A DNA stretch of 64,000 nucleotides, from contig CM069873.1 of the NCBI GenBank assembly GCA_036172665.1, positions 36,756,001 to 36,820,000 on the forward strand, in the 5' to 3' direction. This stretch comes from Prosopocoilus inquinatus. Lineage: Eukaryota > Arthropoda > Insecta > Coleoptera > Lucanidae. A program made the translations under genes and the position numbers. The notes beneath the pieces were generated by a model. It saw only the letters and a program-made list of their open reading frames with translations. It did no database searches and had not been told where the DNA came from. Shown piece by piece: positions 1-12,808 of this stretch; position 1 is the first letter of the stretch, and every line of letters starts with the position of its first letter.

Positions 1-1680
1 CACCTATCATGTTATTTGACGTTTCGATGGACTCTAGTAACTCTGATGTGAGATACGAAGTTTTTGGACGCAGCAGGAGCTGGAAATAGTTTTAAACGAA
101 ACAACACGTATTAGCGTTGTTCCTGTGATGTATCTAATCGATCCTTACTCATCTATCATGTTATTTGACGTTTGGATGGACTCCAGACCTCTGATGTGAG
201 ATAAAAAGTTCTCGGACGCAGCAGAAGCTGGAAATAGTTTTAAACGAAACAACACGCATTTTCGTTGTTCCTGTGATGTATCTAATCGATCCTTACTCAT
301 CTATCATGTTATTTGGCGTTTCGATGGACTCCAGTAACTCTGATGTGAGATACGAAGTTTTTGGACGCAGCAGGAGCTGGAAATAGTTTTAAACGAAACA
401 ACACGCATTAGCGTTTTTCCTGTGATGTATCTAATAGATCCTTATTTATCTATCATGTTATTTGACGTTTCGATGGACTCTAGTAACTTTGATGTGAGAT
501 ACGAAGTTTTTGGACGCAGCAGAAACTGGAAATAGTTTTAAATGAAACAACACGCATTAGCGTTGTTCCTGTGATGTATCTAATGGATCCTTACCATCTA
601 TCATGTCATTTGACGTTTCGATGGACTCTAGTAACTCTGATGTGAGATACGAAGTTTTTGGACGCAGCAGGAGCTGGAAATAGTTTTAAACGAAACAACA
701 CGTATTAGCGTTGTTCCTGTGATGTATCTAATCGATCCTTACTCATCTATCATGTTATTTGACGTTTGGATGGACTCCAGTAACTCTGATGTGAGATACA
801 AAGTTTTCGGACGCAGCAGAAGCTGGAAATAGTTTTAAACGAAACAACACGTATTAGCGTTGTTCCTGTGATGTATCTAATCGATCCTTACTCATCTATC
901 ATGTTATTTGACGTTTGGATGGACTCCAGTAACTCTGATGTGAGATACAATGTTCTCGGACGCAGCAGAAGCTGGAAATAGTTTTAAACGAAACAACACG
1001 CATTACCGTTGTTCCTGTGATGTATCTAATCGATCCTTACTCATCTATCATGTTATTTGGCGTCTCGATGGACTCCAGTAACTCTGATGTGAGATACAAA
1101 GTTTTCGGACGCAGCAGAAGCTGGAAATAGTTTTAATCGAAACAACACGCATTAGCGTTGTTCCTGTGATGTATCTAATCGATCCTTACTCATCTATCAT
1201 GTTATTTGACGTTTGGATGGACTCCAGTAGCTCTGATGTGAGATACAAAGTTCTCGGACGCAGCAGAAGCTGGAAATAGTTTTGAACGAAACAAAACGTA
1301 TTAGCGTTGTTCCTGTGATGTATCTGATCGATCCTTACTTATCTACTATGTTATTTGACGTTTCGATGGACTCTAGTAACTCTGATGTGAGATACGAAAT
1401 TTTCGATCGTAGCAGAATCTGGAAATAGTTTTAAATGAAACAACACGCATTAGCGTTGTTCCTGTGATGTATCTAATCGATCCTTACTCATCTATCATGT
1501 TATTTGACGTTTGGATGGACTCCAGTAACTCTGATGTGAGATACAAAGTTCTCGGACGCAGCAGAAGCTGGAAATAGTTTTGAACGAAACAACACGTATT
1601 AGCGTTGTTCCTGTGATGTATCTAATCGATCCTCACTCATCTATCATGTTATTTGACGTTTGGATGGACTCCAGTAACTC

Positions 1681-2574
1681 TAATGTGAGATACGAAATTT
1701 TCGGGCGCAGCAGAAGCTGGAAATAGTTTTAAACGAAACAACACGCATTAGCGTTGTTCCTGTGATGTATCTAATGGATCCTTACTCATCTATCATGTTA
1801 TTTGACGTTTCGATGGACTCCAGAAACTTTGATGTGAGATACGAAGTTTTCGGACGCAGCAGAAGCTGGAAATAGTTTTAAATGAAACAACACGCATTAG
1901 CGTTGTTCCTGTGATGTATCTAATGGATCCTTACTCATCTATCATGTTATTTGACGTTTCGATGGACTCTAGTACCTCTGATGTGAGATATGAAGTTTTT
2001 GGACGCAGCAGGAGCTGGAAATAGTTTTAAACGAAACAACACGTATTAGCGTTGTTCCTGTGATGTATCTAATCGATCCTTAATCATCTATCATGTTATT
2101 TGACGTTTCGATGGACTCCAGTAACTCTAATGTGAGATACGAAATTTTCGGGCGCAGCAGAAGCTGGAAATAGTTTTAAACGAAACAACACGCATTAGCG
2201 TTGTTCCTGTGATGTATCTAATGGATCCTTACTCATCTATCATGTTATTTGACGTTTCGATGGACTCCAGAAACTTTGATGTGAGATACGAAGTTTTCGG
2301 ACGCAGCAGAAGCTGGAAATAGTTTTAAATGAAACAACACGCATTAGCGTTGTTCCTGTGATGTATCTAATGGATCCTTACTCATCTATCATGTTATTTG
2401 ACGTTTCGATGGACTCTAGTACCTCTGATGTGAGATATGAAGTTTTTGGACGCAGCAGGAGCTGGAAATAGTTTTAAACGAAACAACACGTATTAGCGTT
2501 GTTCCTGTGATGTATCTAATCGATCCTCACTCATCTATCATGTTATTTGACGTTTGGATGGACTCCAGTAACTC
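1681..2574 (+). repeat. Local tandem duplication of a 3-monomer (447-bp) unit
   Basis: The word taatgtgag followed by the rare ttttcgggcg occurs at 1,681 and again at 2,128, exactly 447 bp (3 x 149) later. Linked private variants repeat at the same spacing: agaaactttg, two ggatcc monomers, and agtacctctg with gatatgaag. Relative to the duplicate segment at 14.4 kb, this copy holds six additional monomers (894 bp; matched-site spacing drops from 12,808 to 11,914). This is direct sequence evidence of a small, recent in-register expansion within copy 1 of the large duplication. The exact breakpoints cannot be fixed because all flanks are homologous. Confidence 0.85.
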
Positions 2575-5500
2575 TGATGTGAGATACAAAGTTTTCGGAC
2601 GCAGCAGAAGCTGGAAATAGTTTTAAACGAAACAACACGCATTACCGTTGTTCCTGTGATGTATCTAATCGATCTTTACTCATCTATCATGTTATTTGAC
2701 GTTTCGATGGACTCCAGTAACTCTAATGTGAGATACGAAATTTTCGGGCGCAGCAGAAGCTGGAAATAGTTTTAAACGAAACAACACGCATTAGCGTTGT
2801 TCCTGTGATGTATCTAATGGATCCTTACTCATCTATCATGTTATTTGACGTTTCGATGGACTCCAGAAACTTTGATGTGAGATACGAAGTTTTCGGACGC
2901 AGCAGAAGCTGGAAATAGTTTTAAACGAAACAACACGCATTAGCGTTGTTCCTGTGATGTATCTAATCGATCCTTACTCATCTATCATGTTATTTGACGT
3001 TTCGATGGACTCCAGTAACTCTAATGTGAGATACGAAATTTTCGGGCGCAGCAGAAGCTGGAAATAGTTTTAAACGAAACAACACGCATTAGCGTTGTTC
3101 CTGTGATGTATCTAATCGATCCTTACTCATCTATCATGTTATTTGACGTTTCGATGGACTCCAGTAACTCTAATGTAAGATACGAAATTTTCGGACGCAG
3201 CAGAAGCTGGAAATAGTTTTAAACGAAACAATACGCATTAGCGTTGTTCCTGTGATGTATCTAATCGATCCTTACTCATCTATCATGTTATTTGACGTTT
3301 CGATGGACTCTAGTAACTCTGATGTGAGATACGAAGTTTTTGGACGCAGCAGGAACTGGAAATAGTTTTAAACGAAACAACACGTATTAGCGTTGTTCCT
3401 GTGATGTATCTAATCGATCCTCACTCATCTATCATGTTATTTGACGTTTGGATGGACTCCAGTAACTCTGATGTGAGGTACAAAGTTTTCGGACGCAGCA
3501 GAAGCTGGAAATAGTTTTAAATGAAACAACACGCATTAGCGTTGTTCCTGTGATGTATCTAATGGATCCTTACTCATCTATCATGTTATTTGACGTTTCG
3601 ATGGACTCTAGTAACTCTGATGTGAGATACGAAGTTTTTGGACGCAGCAGGAACTGGAAATAGTTTTAAACGAAACAACACGTATTAGCGTTGTTCCTGT
3701 GATGTATCTAATCGATCCTTACTCATCTATCATGTTATTTGACGTTTGGATGGACTCCAGTAACTCTGATGTGAGATACAATGTTCTCGGACGCAGCAGA
3801 AGCTGGAAATAGTTTTAAACGAAACAACACGCATTACCGTTGTTCCTGTGATGTATCTAATCGATCCTTACTCATCTATCATGTTATTTGGCGTCTCGAT
3901 TGACTCCAGTAACTCTGATGTGAGATACAAAGTTTTCGGACGCAGCAGAAGCTGGAAATAGTTTTAATCGAAACAACATGCATTAGCGTTGTTCCTGTGA
4001 TGTATCTAATCGATCCTTACTCATCTATCATGTTATTTGGCGTTTCGATGGACTCCAGTAACTCTGATGTGAGATACAAAGTTTTCGGACGCAGCAGAAG
4101 CTGGAAATAGTTTTGAACAAAACAACACGTATTAGCGTTGTTCCTGTGATGTATCTAATCGATCCTTACTTAGCTACTATGTTATTTGACGTTTCGATGG
4201 ACTCCAATAACTCTGATGTGAGATACAAAGTTTTCGGACGCAGCAGAAGCTGGAAATAGTTTTAAACGAAACAACACGCATTAGCGTTGTTCCTGTGATG
4301 TATCTAATCGATCCTTACTCATCTATCATTATATTTGACGTTTGGATGGACTACAGTAACTCTGATGTGAGATACAAAGTTTACGGACGCAGCAGAAGCT
4401 GGAAATAGTTTAAATCGAAACAACACGCATTAGCGTTGTTCCTGTGATGTATCTAATCGATCCTTACTCATCTATCATGTTATTTGGCGTTTCGATGGAC
4501 TCCAGAAACTTTGATGTGAGATACGAAGTTCTCGGACGCAGCTGAAGCTGGAAATAGTTTTAAATGAAACAACACGTACTAGCGTTGTTCCTGTGATATA
4601 TCTAATCGATCCTTACTCATCTATCATGTTATTTGACGTTTGGATGGACTCCAGTAACTCTGGTGTGAGGTACAAAGTTTTCGGACGCAGCAGAAGCTGG
4701 AAATAGTTTTAAATGAAACAACACCCATTAGCGTTGTTCCTGTGATGTATCTAATGGATCCTTACTCATCTATCATGTTATTTGACGTTTCGATGGACTC
4801 TAGTAACTCTGATGTGAGATACGAAGTTTTTGGACGCAGCAGGAGCTGGAAATAGTTTTAAAGGAAACAACACGTATTAGCGTTGTTCCTGTGATGTGAT
4901 GTATCTAATCGATCCTTACTCATCTATCATGTTATTTGACGTTTGGATGGACTCCAGTAACTCTGATGTGAGATACAATGTTCTCGGACGCAGCAGAAGC
5001 TGGAAATAGTTTTGAACGAAACAACACGTATTAGCGTTGTTCCTGTGATGTATCTAATCGATCCTTACTCATCTATCATGTTATTTGACGTTTGGATGGA
5101 CTCCAGTAACTCTGATGTGAGATACAAAGTATTCGGACGCAGCAGAAGCTGGAAATAGTTTTAAACGAAACAACACGCATTAGCGTTGTTCCTGTGATGT
5201 ATCTAATCGATCCTTACTCATCTATCATGTCATTTGGCGTTTCGATGGACTCCAGTAACTCTGATGTGAGATACAAAGTTTTCGGACGCAGCAGAAGCTG
5301 GAAATAGTTTTAATCGAAACAACACGTATTAGCGTTGTTCCTGTGATGTATCTAATAGATCCTTACTTAGCTACTATGTTATTTGACGTTTCGATGGACT
5401 CCAGTAACTCTAATGTGAGATACGAAATTTTCGGACGCAGCAGAAGCTGGAAATAGTTTTAAACGAAACAACACGCATTAGCGTTGTTCCTGTGATGTAT

Positions 5501-8500
5501 CTAATCGATCCTTACTCATCTATCATTATATTTGACGTTTGGATGGACTACAGTAACTCTGATGTCAGATACAAAGTTTACGGACGCAGCAGAAGCTGGA
5601 AATAGTTTTAAACGAAACAACACGCATTAGCGTTGTTCTTGTGATGTATCTAATCGATCCTTACTCATCTATCATGTTATTTGGCGTTTCGATGGACTCC
5701 AGAAACTTTGATGTGAGAAAAGTTCTCGGACGCAGCAGAAGCTGGAAATAGTTTTGAACGAAACAACACGTATTAGCGTTGTTCCTGTGATGTATCTAAT
5801 CGATCCTTACTTATCTATCATGTTATTTGACGTTTGGATGGACTCCAGAAACTCTGATGTGAGATACAAAGTTTTCGGACGCAGCAGAAGCTGGAAATAG
5901 TTTTAAACGAAACAACACGTATTAGCGTAGTTCCTGTGATGAATGTAATCGATCCTTACTCATCTATCATGTTATTTGACGTTTGGATGGGCTCCAGCAA
6001 CTCTGAAGTGAGATACGAAGTTCTCGGACGCAGTTGAAGCTGGAAATAGTTTTAAATGAAACAGCACGTATTAGCGTTGTTCCTGTGATGTATCTAATCG
6101 ATCCTTACTCATCTATCATGTTATTTGACGTTTCGATGGACTCCAGTAACTCTAATGTGAGATACGAAATTTTCGGACCCAGCAGAAGCTGGAAATAGTT
6201 TTAAACGAAACAACACGCATTAGCGTTGTTCCTGTGATGTATCTAATCGATCCTTACTCATTTATCATGTTATTTGGCGTTTCGATGGACTCCAGTAACT
6301 TTGATGTGAGATACGAAGTTCTCGGGCGCAGCAGAAGCTGGAAATAGTTTTGAACGAAACAACACGTATTAGCGTTGTTCCTGTGATGTATCTAATCGAT
6401 CCTTACTTATCTACTATTTTATTTGACGTTTCGATGGACTCCAGTAACTCTGATGTGAGATACGAAATTTTCGGACGCAGCAGAAGCTGGAAATAGTTTT
6501 AAATGAAACAACACGCATTAGCGTAGTTTCTGTGATGTATCTAATCGATCCTTACTCATCTATCATGTTATTTGACGTTTCGATGGACTCCAGTAACTCT
6601 AATGTGAGATACGAAGTTCTCGGACGCAGCTGAAGCTGGAAATAGTTTTAAATGAAACAACACGTATTAGCGTTGTTCCTGTGATGTATCTAATCGATTC
6701 TTACTCATCTATCATGTTATTTGACGTTTGGATGGACTCCAGTAACTCTGATGTGAGATACGAAGTTCTCGGACGCAGCTGAAGCTGGAAATAGTTTTAA
6801 ATGAAACAACACGTATTAGCGTTGTTCCTGTGATGTATCTAATCGATTCTTACTCATTTATCATGTTATTTGGCGTTTCGATGGACTCCAGTAACTCTGA
6901 TGTGAGATACAAAGTTTTCGGACGCAGCAGAAGCTGGAAATAGTTTTGAACGAAACAACACGTATTAGCGTTGTTCCTGTGATGTATCTAATCGATCCTT
7001 ACTTATCTACTATTTTATTTGACGTTTCGATGGACTCCAGTAACTCTGATGTGAGATACGAAATTTTCGGACGCAGCAGAAGCTGGAAATAGCTTGAAAC
7101 GAAACAACACGCATTAGCATTGTTCCTGTGATGTATCTAATCGATCCTTACTCATCTATCATGTTATTTGGCGTTTCGATGGACTCCAGTAACTTTGATG
7201 TGAGATACGAAGTTCTCGGACGCAGCTGAAGCTGGAAATAGTTTTAAATGAAACAACACGTATTAGCGTTGTTCCTGTGATGTATCTAATCGATTCTTAC
7301 TCATTTATCATGTTATTTGGCGTTTCGATGGACTCCAGTAACTTTGATGTGAGATACGAAGTTCTCGGGCGCAGCTGAAGCTAGAAATAGTTTTAAACGA
7401 AACAACACGCATTAGCGTTGTTCCTGTGATGTATCTAATCGATCCTTACTCATCTACTATGTTATTTGACGTTTCGATGGACTCCAGTAACTCTGATGTG
7501 AGATACGAAATTTTCGGACGCAGTAGAAGCTGGAAATAATTTTAAATGAAACAACACGTATTAGCGTTGTTCCTGTGATGTATCTAATCGATCCTTACTC
7601 ATCTATCATGTTATTTGACGTTTGAATGGACTCCAGTAACTCTGATGTGAGATACAATGTTCTCGGACGCAGCAGAAGCTGGAAATAGTTTTGAACGAAA
7701 CAACACGTATTAGCGTTGTTCCTGTGATGTATCTAATCGATCCTTACTTATCTACTATGTTATTTGACGTTTCGATGGACTCCAGTAACTCTGATGTGAG
7801 ATACGAAATTTTCGGACGCAGCAGAAGCTGGAAATAGTTTTAAACGAAACACGTATTAGCGTAGTTCCTGTGATGAATGTAATCGATCCTTACTCATCTA
7901 TCATGTTATTTGACGTTTGGATGGACTCCAGCAACTCTGAAGTGAGATACGAAGTTCTCGGACGCAGTTGAAGCTGGAAATAGTTTTAAATGAAACAGCA
8001 CGTATTAGCGTTGTTCCTGTGATGTATCTAATCGATCCTTACTCATCTATCATGTTATTTGACATTTCGATGGACTCCAGTAACTCTAATGTGAGATACG
8101 AAATTTTCGGACCCAGCAGAAGCTGGAAATAGTTTTAAACGAAACAACACGCATTAGCGTTGTTCCTGTGATGTATCTAATCGATCCTTACTCATTTATC
8201 ATGTTATTTGGCGTTTCGATGGACTCCAGTAACTTTGATGTGAGATACGAAGTTCTCGGGCGCAGCTGAAGCTAGAAATAGTTTTAAACGAAACAACACG
8301 CATTAGCGTTGTTCCTGTGATGTATCTAATCGATCCTTACTCATCTATCATGTTATTTGACGTTTGAATGGACTCCAGTAACTCTGATGTGAGATACAAT
8401 GTTCTCGGACGCAGCAGAAGCTGGAAATAGTTTTGAACGAAACAACACGTATTAGCGTTGTTCCTGTGATGTATCTAATCGATCCTTACTTATCTACTAT

Positions 8501-9682
8501 GTTATTTGACGTTTCGATGGACTCCAGTAACTCTGATGTGAGATACGAAATTTTCGGACGCAGCAGAAGCTGGAAATACTTTTAAATGAAACAACACGTA
8601 TTAGCGTTGTTCCTGTGATGTATCTAATCGATCCTTACTTATCTATCATGTTATTTGACGTTTGAATGGACTCCAGAAACTCTGATGTGAGATACAAAGT
8701 TTTCGGACGCAGCAGAAGCTGGAAATAGTTTTAAACGAAACACGTATTAGCGTAGTTCCTGTGATGAATGTAATCGATCCTTACTCATCTATCATGTTAT
8801 TTGACGTTTGGATGGGCTCCAGCAACTCTGAAATGAGATACGAAGTTCTCGGACGCAGTTGAAGCTGGAAATAGTTTTAAATGAAACAACACGCATTAGC
8901 GTTGTTCCTGTGATGTATCTAATCGATCCTTACTCATCTATCATGTTATTTGACGTTTGAATGGACTCCAGTAACTCTGATGTGAGATACAATGTTCTCG
9001 GACGCAGCAGAAGCTGGAAATAGTTTTGAACGAAACAACACGTATTAGCGTTGTTCCTGTGATGTATCTAATCGATCCTTACTTATCTACTATGTTATTT
9101 GACGTTTCGATGGACTCCAGTAACTCTGATGTGAGATACGAAGTTCTCGGACGCAGCTGAAGCTAGAAATAGTTTTAAACGAAACAACGCGCATTAGCGT
9201 TGTTCCTGTGATGTATCTAATCGATCCTTACTTATCTATCATGTTATTTGACGTTTGGATGGACTCCAGAAACTCTGATGAGAGATACAAAGTTTTCGGA
9301 CGCAGCAGAAGGTGGAAATAGTTTTAAACGAAACAACACGTATTAGCGTAATTCCTGTGATGAATGTAATCGATCCTTACTCATCTATCATGTTATTTGA
9401 CGTTTGGATGGGCTCCAGCAACTCTGAAGTGAGATACGAAGTTCTCGGACGCAGTTGAAGCTGGAAATAGTTTTAAATGAAAAAGCACGTATTAGCGTTG
9501 TTCCTGTGATGTATCTAATCGATCCTTACACATCTATCATGTTATTTGACGTTTCGATGGACTCCAGTAACTCTAATGTGAGATACGAAATTTTCGGACC
9601 CAGCAGAAGCTGGAAATAGTTTTAAACGAAACAACACGCATTAGCGTTGTTCCTGTGATGTATCTAATCGATCCTTACTCAT

Positions 9683-11768
9683 TTATCATGTTATTTGGCG
9701 TTTCGATGGACTCCAGTAACTTTGATGTGAGATACGAAGTTCTCGGACGCAGCTGAAGCTAGAAATAGTTTTAAACGAAACAACGCGCATTAGCGTTGTT
9801 CCTGTGATGTATCTAATCGATCCTTACTCATCTATCATGTTATTTGACGTTTGAATGGACTCCAGTAACTCTGATGTGAGATACAATGTTCTCGGACGCA
9901 GCAGAAGCTGGAAATAGTTTTGAACGAAACAACACGTATTAGCGTTGTTCCTGTGATGTATCTAATCGATCCTTACTTATCTACTATGTTATTTGACGTT
10001 TCGATGGACTCCAGTAACTCTGATGTGAGATACGAAATTTTCGGACGCAGCAGAAGCTGGAAATAGTTTTAAATGAAACAACACGCATTAGCGTTGTTCC
10101 TGTGATGTATCTAATCGATCCTTACTCATCTATCATGATATTTGACGTTTGGATGCACTCCAGTAACTCTGATGTGAGATACAAAGTTCTCGGACGCAGC
10201 AGAAGCTGGAAATAGTTTTGAACGAAACAACACGTATTAGCGTTGTTCCTGTGATGTATCTAATCGATCCTTACTTATCTATCATGTTATTTGACGTTTG
10301 GATGGACTCCAGAAACTCTGATGTGAGATACAAAGTTTTCGGACGCAGCAGAAGCTGGAAATAGTTTTAAACGAAACAACACGTATTAGCGTAGTTCCTG
10401 TGATGAATGTAATCGAGCCTTACTCATCTATCATGTTATTTGACGTTTGGATGGGCTCCAGCAACTCTGAAGTGAGATACGAAGTTCTCGGACGCAGTTG
10501 AAGCTGGAAATAGTTTTAAATGAAAAAGCACGTATTAGCGTTGTTCCTGTGATGTATCTAATCGATCCTTACACATCTATCATGTTATTTGACGTTTCGA
10601 TGGACTCCAGTAACTCTAATGTGAGATACGAAATTTTCGGACCCAGCAGAAGCTGGAAGTAGTTTTAAACGAAACAACACGCATTAGCGTTGTTCCTGTG
10701 ATGTATCTAATCGATCCTTACTCATTTATCATGTTATTTGGCGTTTCGATGGACTCCAGTAACTTTGATGTGAGATACGAAGTTCTCGGGCGCAGCTGAA
10801 GCTAGAAATAGTTTTAAACGAAACAACACGCATTAGCATTGTTCCTGTGATGTATCTAATCGATCCTTACTCATCTATCATGTTATTTGACGTTTGAATG
10901 GACTCCAGTAACTCTGATGTGAGATACAATATTCTCGGACGCAGCAGAAGCTGGAAATAGTTTTGAACGAAACAACACGTATTAGCGTTGTTCCTGTGAT
11001 GTATCTAATCGATCCTTACTTATCTACTATGTTATTTGACGTTTCGATGGACTCCAGTAACTCTGATGTGAGATACGAAATTTTCGGACGCAGCAGAAGC
11101 TGGAAATAGTTTTAAATGAAACAACACGCATTAGCGTTGTTCCTGTGATGTATCTAATCGATCCTTACTCATCTATCATGATATTTGACGTTTGGATGCA
11201 CTCCAGTAACTCTGATGTGAGATACAAAGTTCTCGGACGCAGCAGAAGCTGGAAATAGTTTTGAACGAAACAACACGTATTAGCGTTGTTCCTGTGATGT
11301 ATCTAATCGATCCTTACTTATCTATCATGTTATTTGACGTTTGGATGGACTCCAGAAACTCTGATGTGAGATACAAAGTTTTCGGACGCAGCAGAAGCTG
11401 GAAATAGTTTTAAACGAAACAACACGTATTAGCGTAGTTATTGTGATGAATGTAATCGATCCTTACTCATCTATCATGTTATTTGACGTTTGGATGGGCT
11501 CCAGCAACTCTGAAGTGAGATACGAAGTTCTCGGACGCAGTTGAAGCTGGAAATAGTTTTAAATGAAACAGCACGTATTAGCGTTGTTCCTGTGATGTAT
11601 CTAATCGATCCTTACTCATCTATCATGTTATTTGACGTTTCGATGGACTCCAGTAACTCTAATGTGTGATACGAAATTTTCGGACCCAGCAGAAGCTGGA
11701 AATAGTTTTAAACGAAACAACACGCATTAGCGTTGTTCCTGTGATGTATCTAATCGATCCTTACTCAT
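9683..11768 (+). repeat. 7-monomer higher-order repeat (1,043 bp), two copies
   Basis: Seven monomer classes follow one another in fixed order. D has ctcatttatc, ttatttggcg and aactttgatg. E has gtttgaatgg and caatgttctc. C has ctactatg with cgaaattttcgg. B has atgatatttg and ggatgcac. G has cttatctatc and agaaactc. A has gcgtag, gatgaatgtaatcg, gggctccagcaac and gcagttgaag. F has taatgtgag and cccagcag. D begins at 9,683, 10,726 and 11,769, exactly 1,043 bp (7 x 149) apart, and ggatgcac occurs at 10,151 and 11,194 at the same spacing. Units one period apart are far more alike than adjacent units, which is the defining property of a higher-order repeat. After 11,769 the order breaks (D is followed directly by C). 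Confidence 0.93.
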
Positions 11769-12808
11769 TTATCATGTTATTTGGCGTTTCGATGGACTCC
11801 AGTAACTTTGATGTGAGATACGAAGTTCTCGGGCGCAGCAGAAGCTGGAAATAGTTTTGAACGAAACAACACGTATTAGCGTTGTTCCTGTGATGTATCT
11901 AATCGATCCTTACTTATCTACTATGTTATTTGACGTTTCGATGGACTCCAGTAACTCTGATGTGAGATACGAAATTTTCGGACGCAGCAGAAGCTGGAAA
12001 TAGTTTTAAATGAAACAGCACGCATTAGCGTTGTTCCTGTGATGTATCTAATGGATCCTTACTCATCTATCATGTTATTTGACGTTTCGATGGACTCTAG
12101 TAACTCTGATGTGAGATACGAAGTTTTTGGACGCAGCAGGAGCTGGAAATAGTTTTATACGAAACAACACGCATTAGCGTTGTTCCTGTGATGTATCTAA
12201 TCGATCCTTACTCATCTATCATGTTATTTGACGTTTCGATGGACACCAGTAACTCTAATGTGAGATACGAAATTTTCGGACGCAGCAGGAGCTGGAAATA
12301 GTTTTAAACGAAACAACACGCATTAGCGTTGTTCCTGTGATTTATCTAATCGATCCTTACTCATCTATCATGTTATTTGACGTTTGAATGGACTCCAGTA
12401 ACTCTGATGTGAGATACAAAGTTCTCGGACGCAGCAGAAGCTGGAAATAGTTTTGAACGAAACAACACGTATTAGCGTTGTTCCTGTGATGTATCTAATC
12501 GATCCTTACTTATCTACTATGTTATTTGACGTTTCGATGGACTCCAGTAACTCTGATGTGAGAGACGAAATTTTCGAACGCAGCAGAATCTGGAAATAGT
12601 TTTAAGTGAAACAACACGCATTAGCGTTGTTCCTGTGATGTATCTAATCGATCCTTACTCATCTATCATGTTATTTGACGTTTGGATGGACTCCAGTTCC
12701 TCTGATGTGAGATAAAAAGTTCTAGGACGCAGCAGAAGCTGGAAATAGTTTTAAACGAAACAACACGCATTAGCGTTGTTCCTGTGATGTATCTAATCGA
12801 TCCTTACT

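Larger units (their letters stand above)
1..12030 (+). repeat. Long segmental duplication, copy 1 (left edge outside window)
   Basis: Rare variants in this stretch recur in the same order in 12,809-25,730. Examples are a 1-bp-deleted monomer at ~188 (also ~12,996), cgcattttcg at ~256 (~13,064), cgatcgtag at 1,404 (14,212), cattatattt at 4,327 (17,731) and 5,524 (18,923), a 3-bp-deleted gagaaaagtt at ~5,717 (~19,117), and gtagttattg at ~11,435 (~25,135). Spacing between matched sites changes from 12,808 to 11,914, 13,404, 13,399 and 13,700 along the segment. These are monomer-multiple insertions or deletions plus a few bases of small indels. Similarity fades between 11,920 and 12,030. BamHI-type monomers (ggatcc replacing cgatcc) are frequent in the first 4.8 kb of this copy. 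Confidence 0.93.

Noticed and set aside
11666..11854. 62-codon open frame on the plus strand, identical at 25,366-25,554
   Set aside because: It starts at a GTG created by a single change (aatgtgtgat for aatgtgagat) and reads through satellite monomers until the usual tag after tggaaa. The two copies are identical only because the whole ~13-kb segment is duplicated. There are no coding features.
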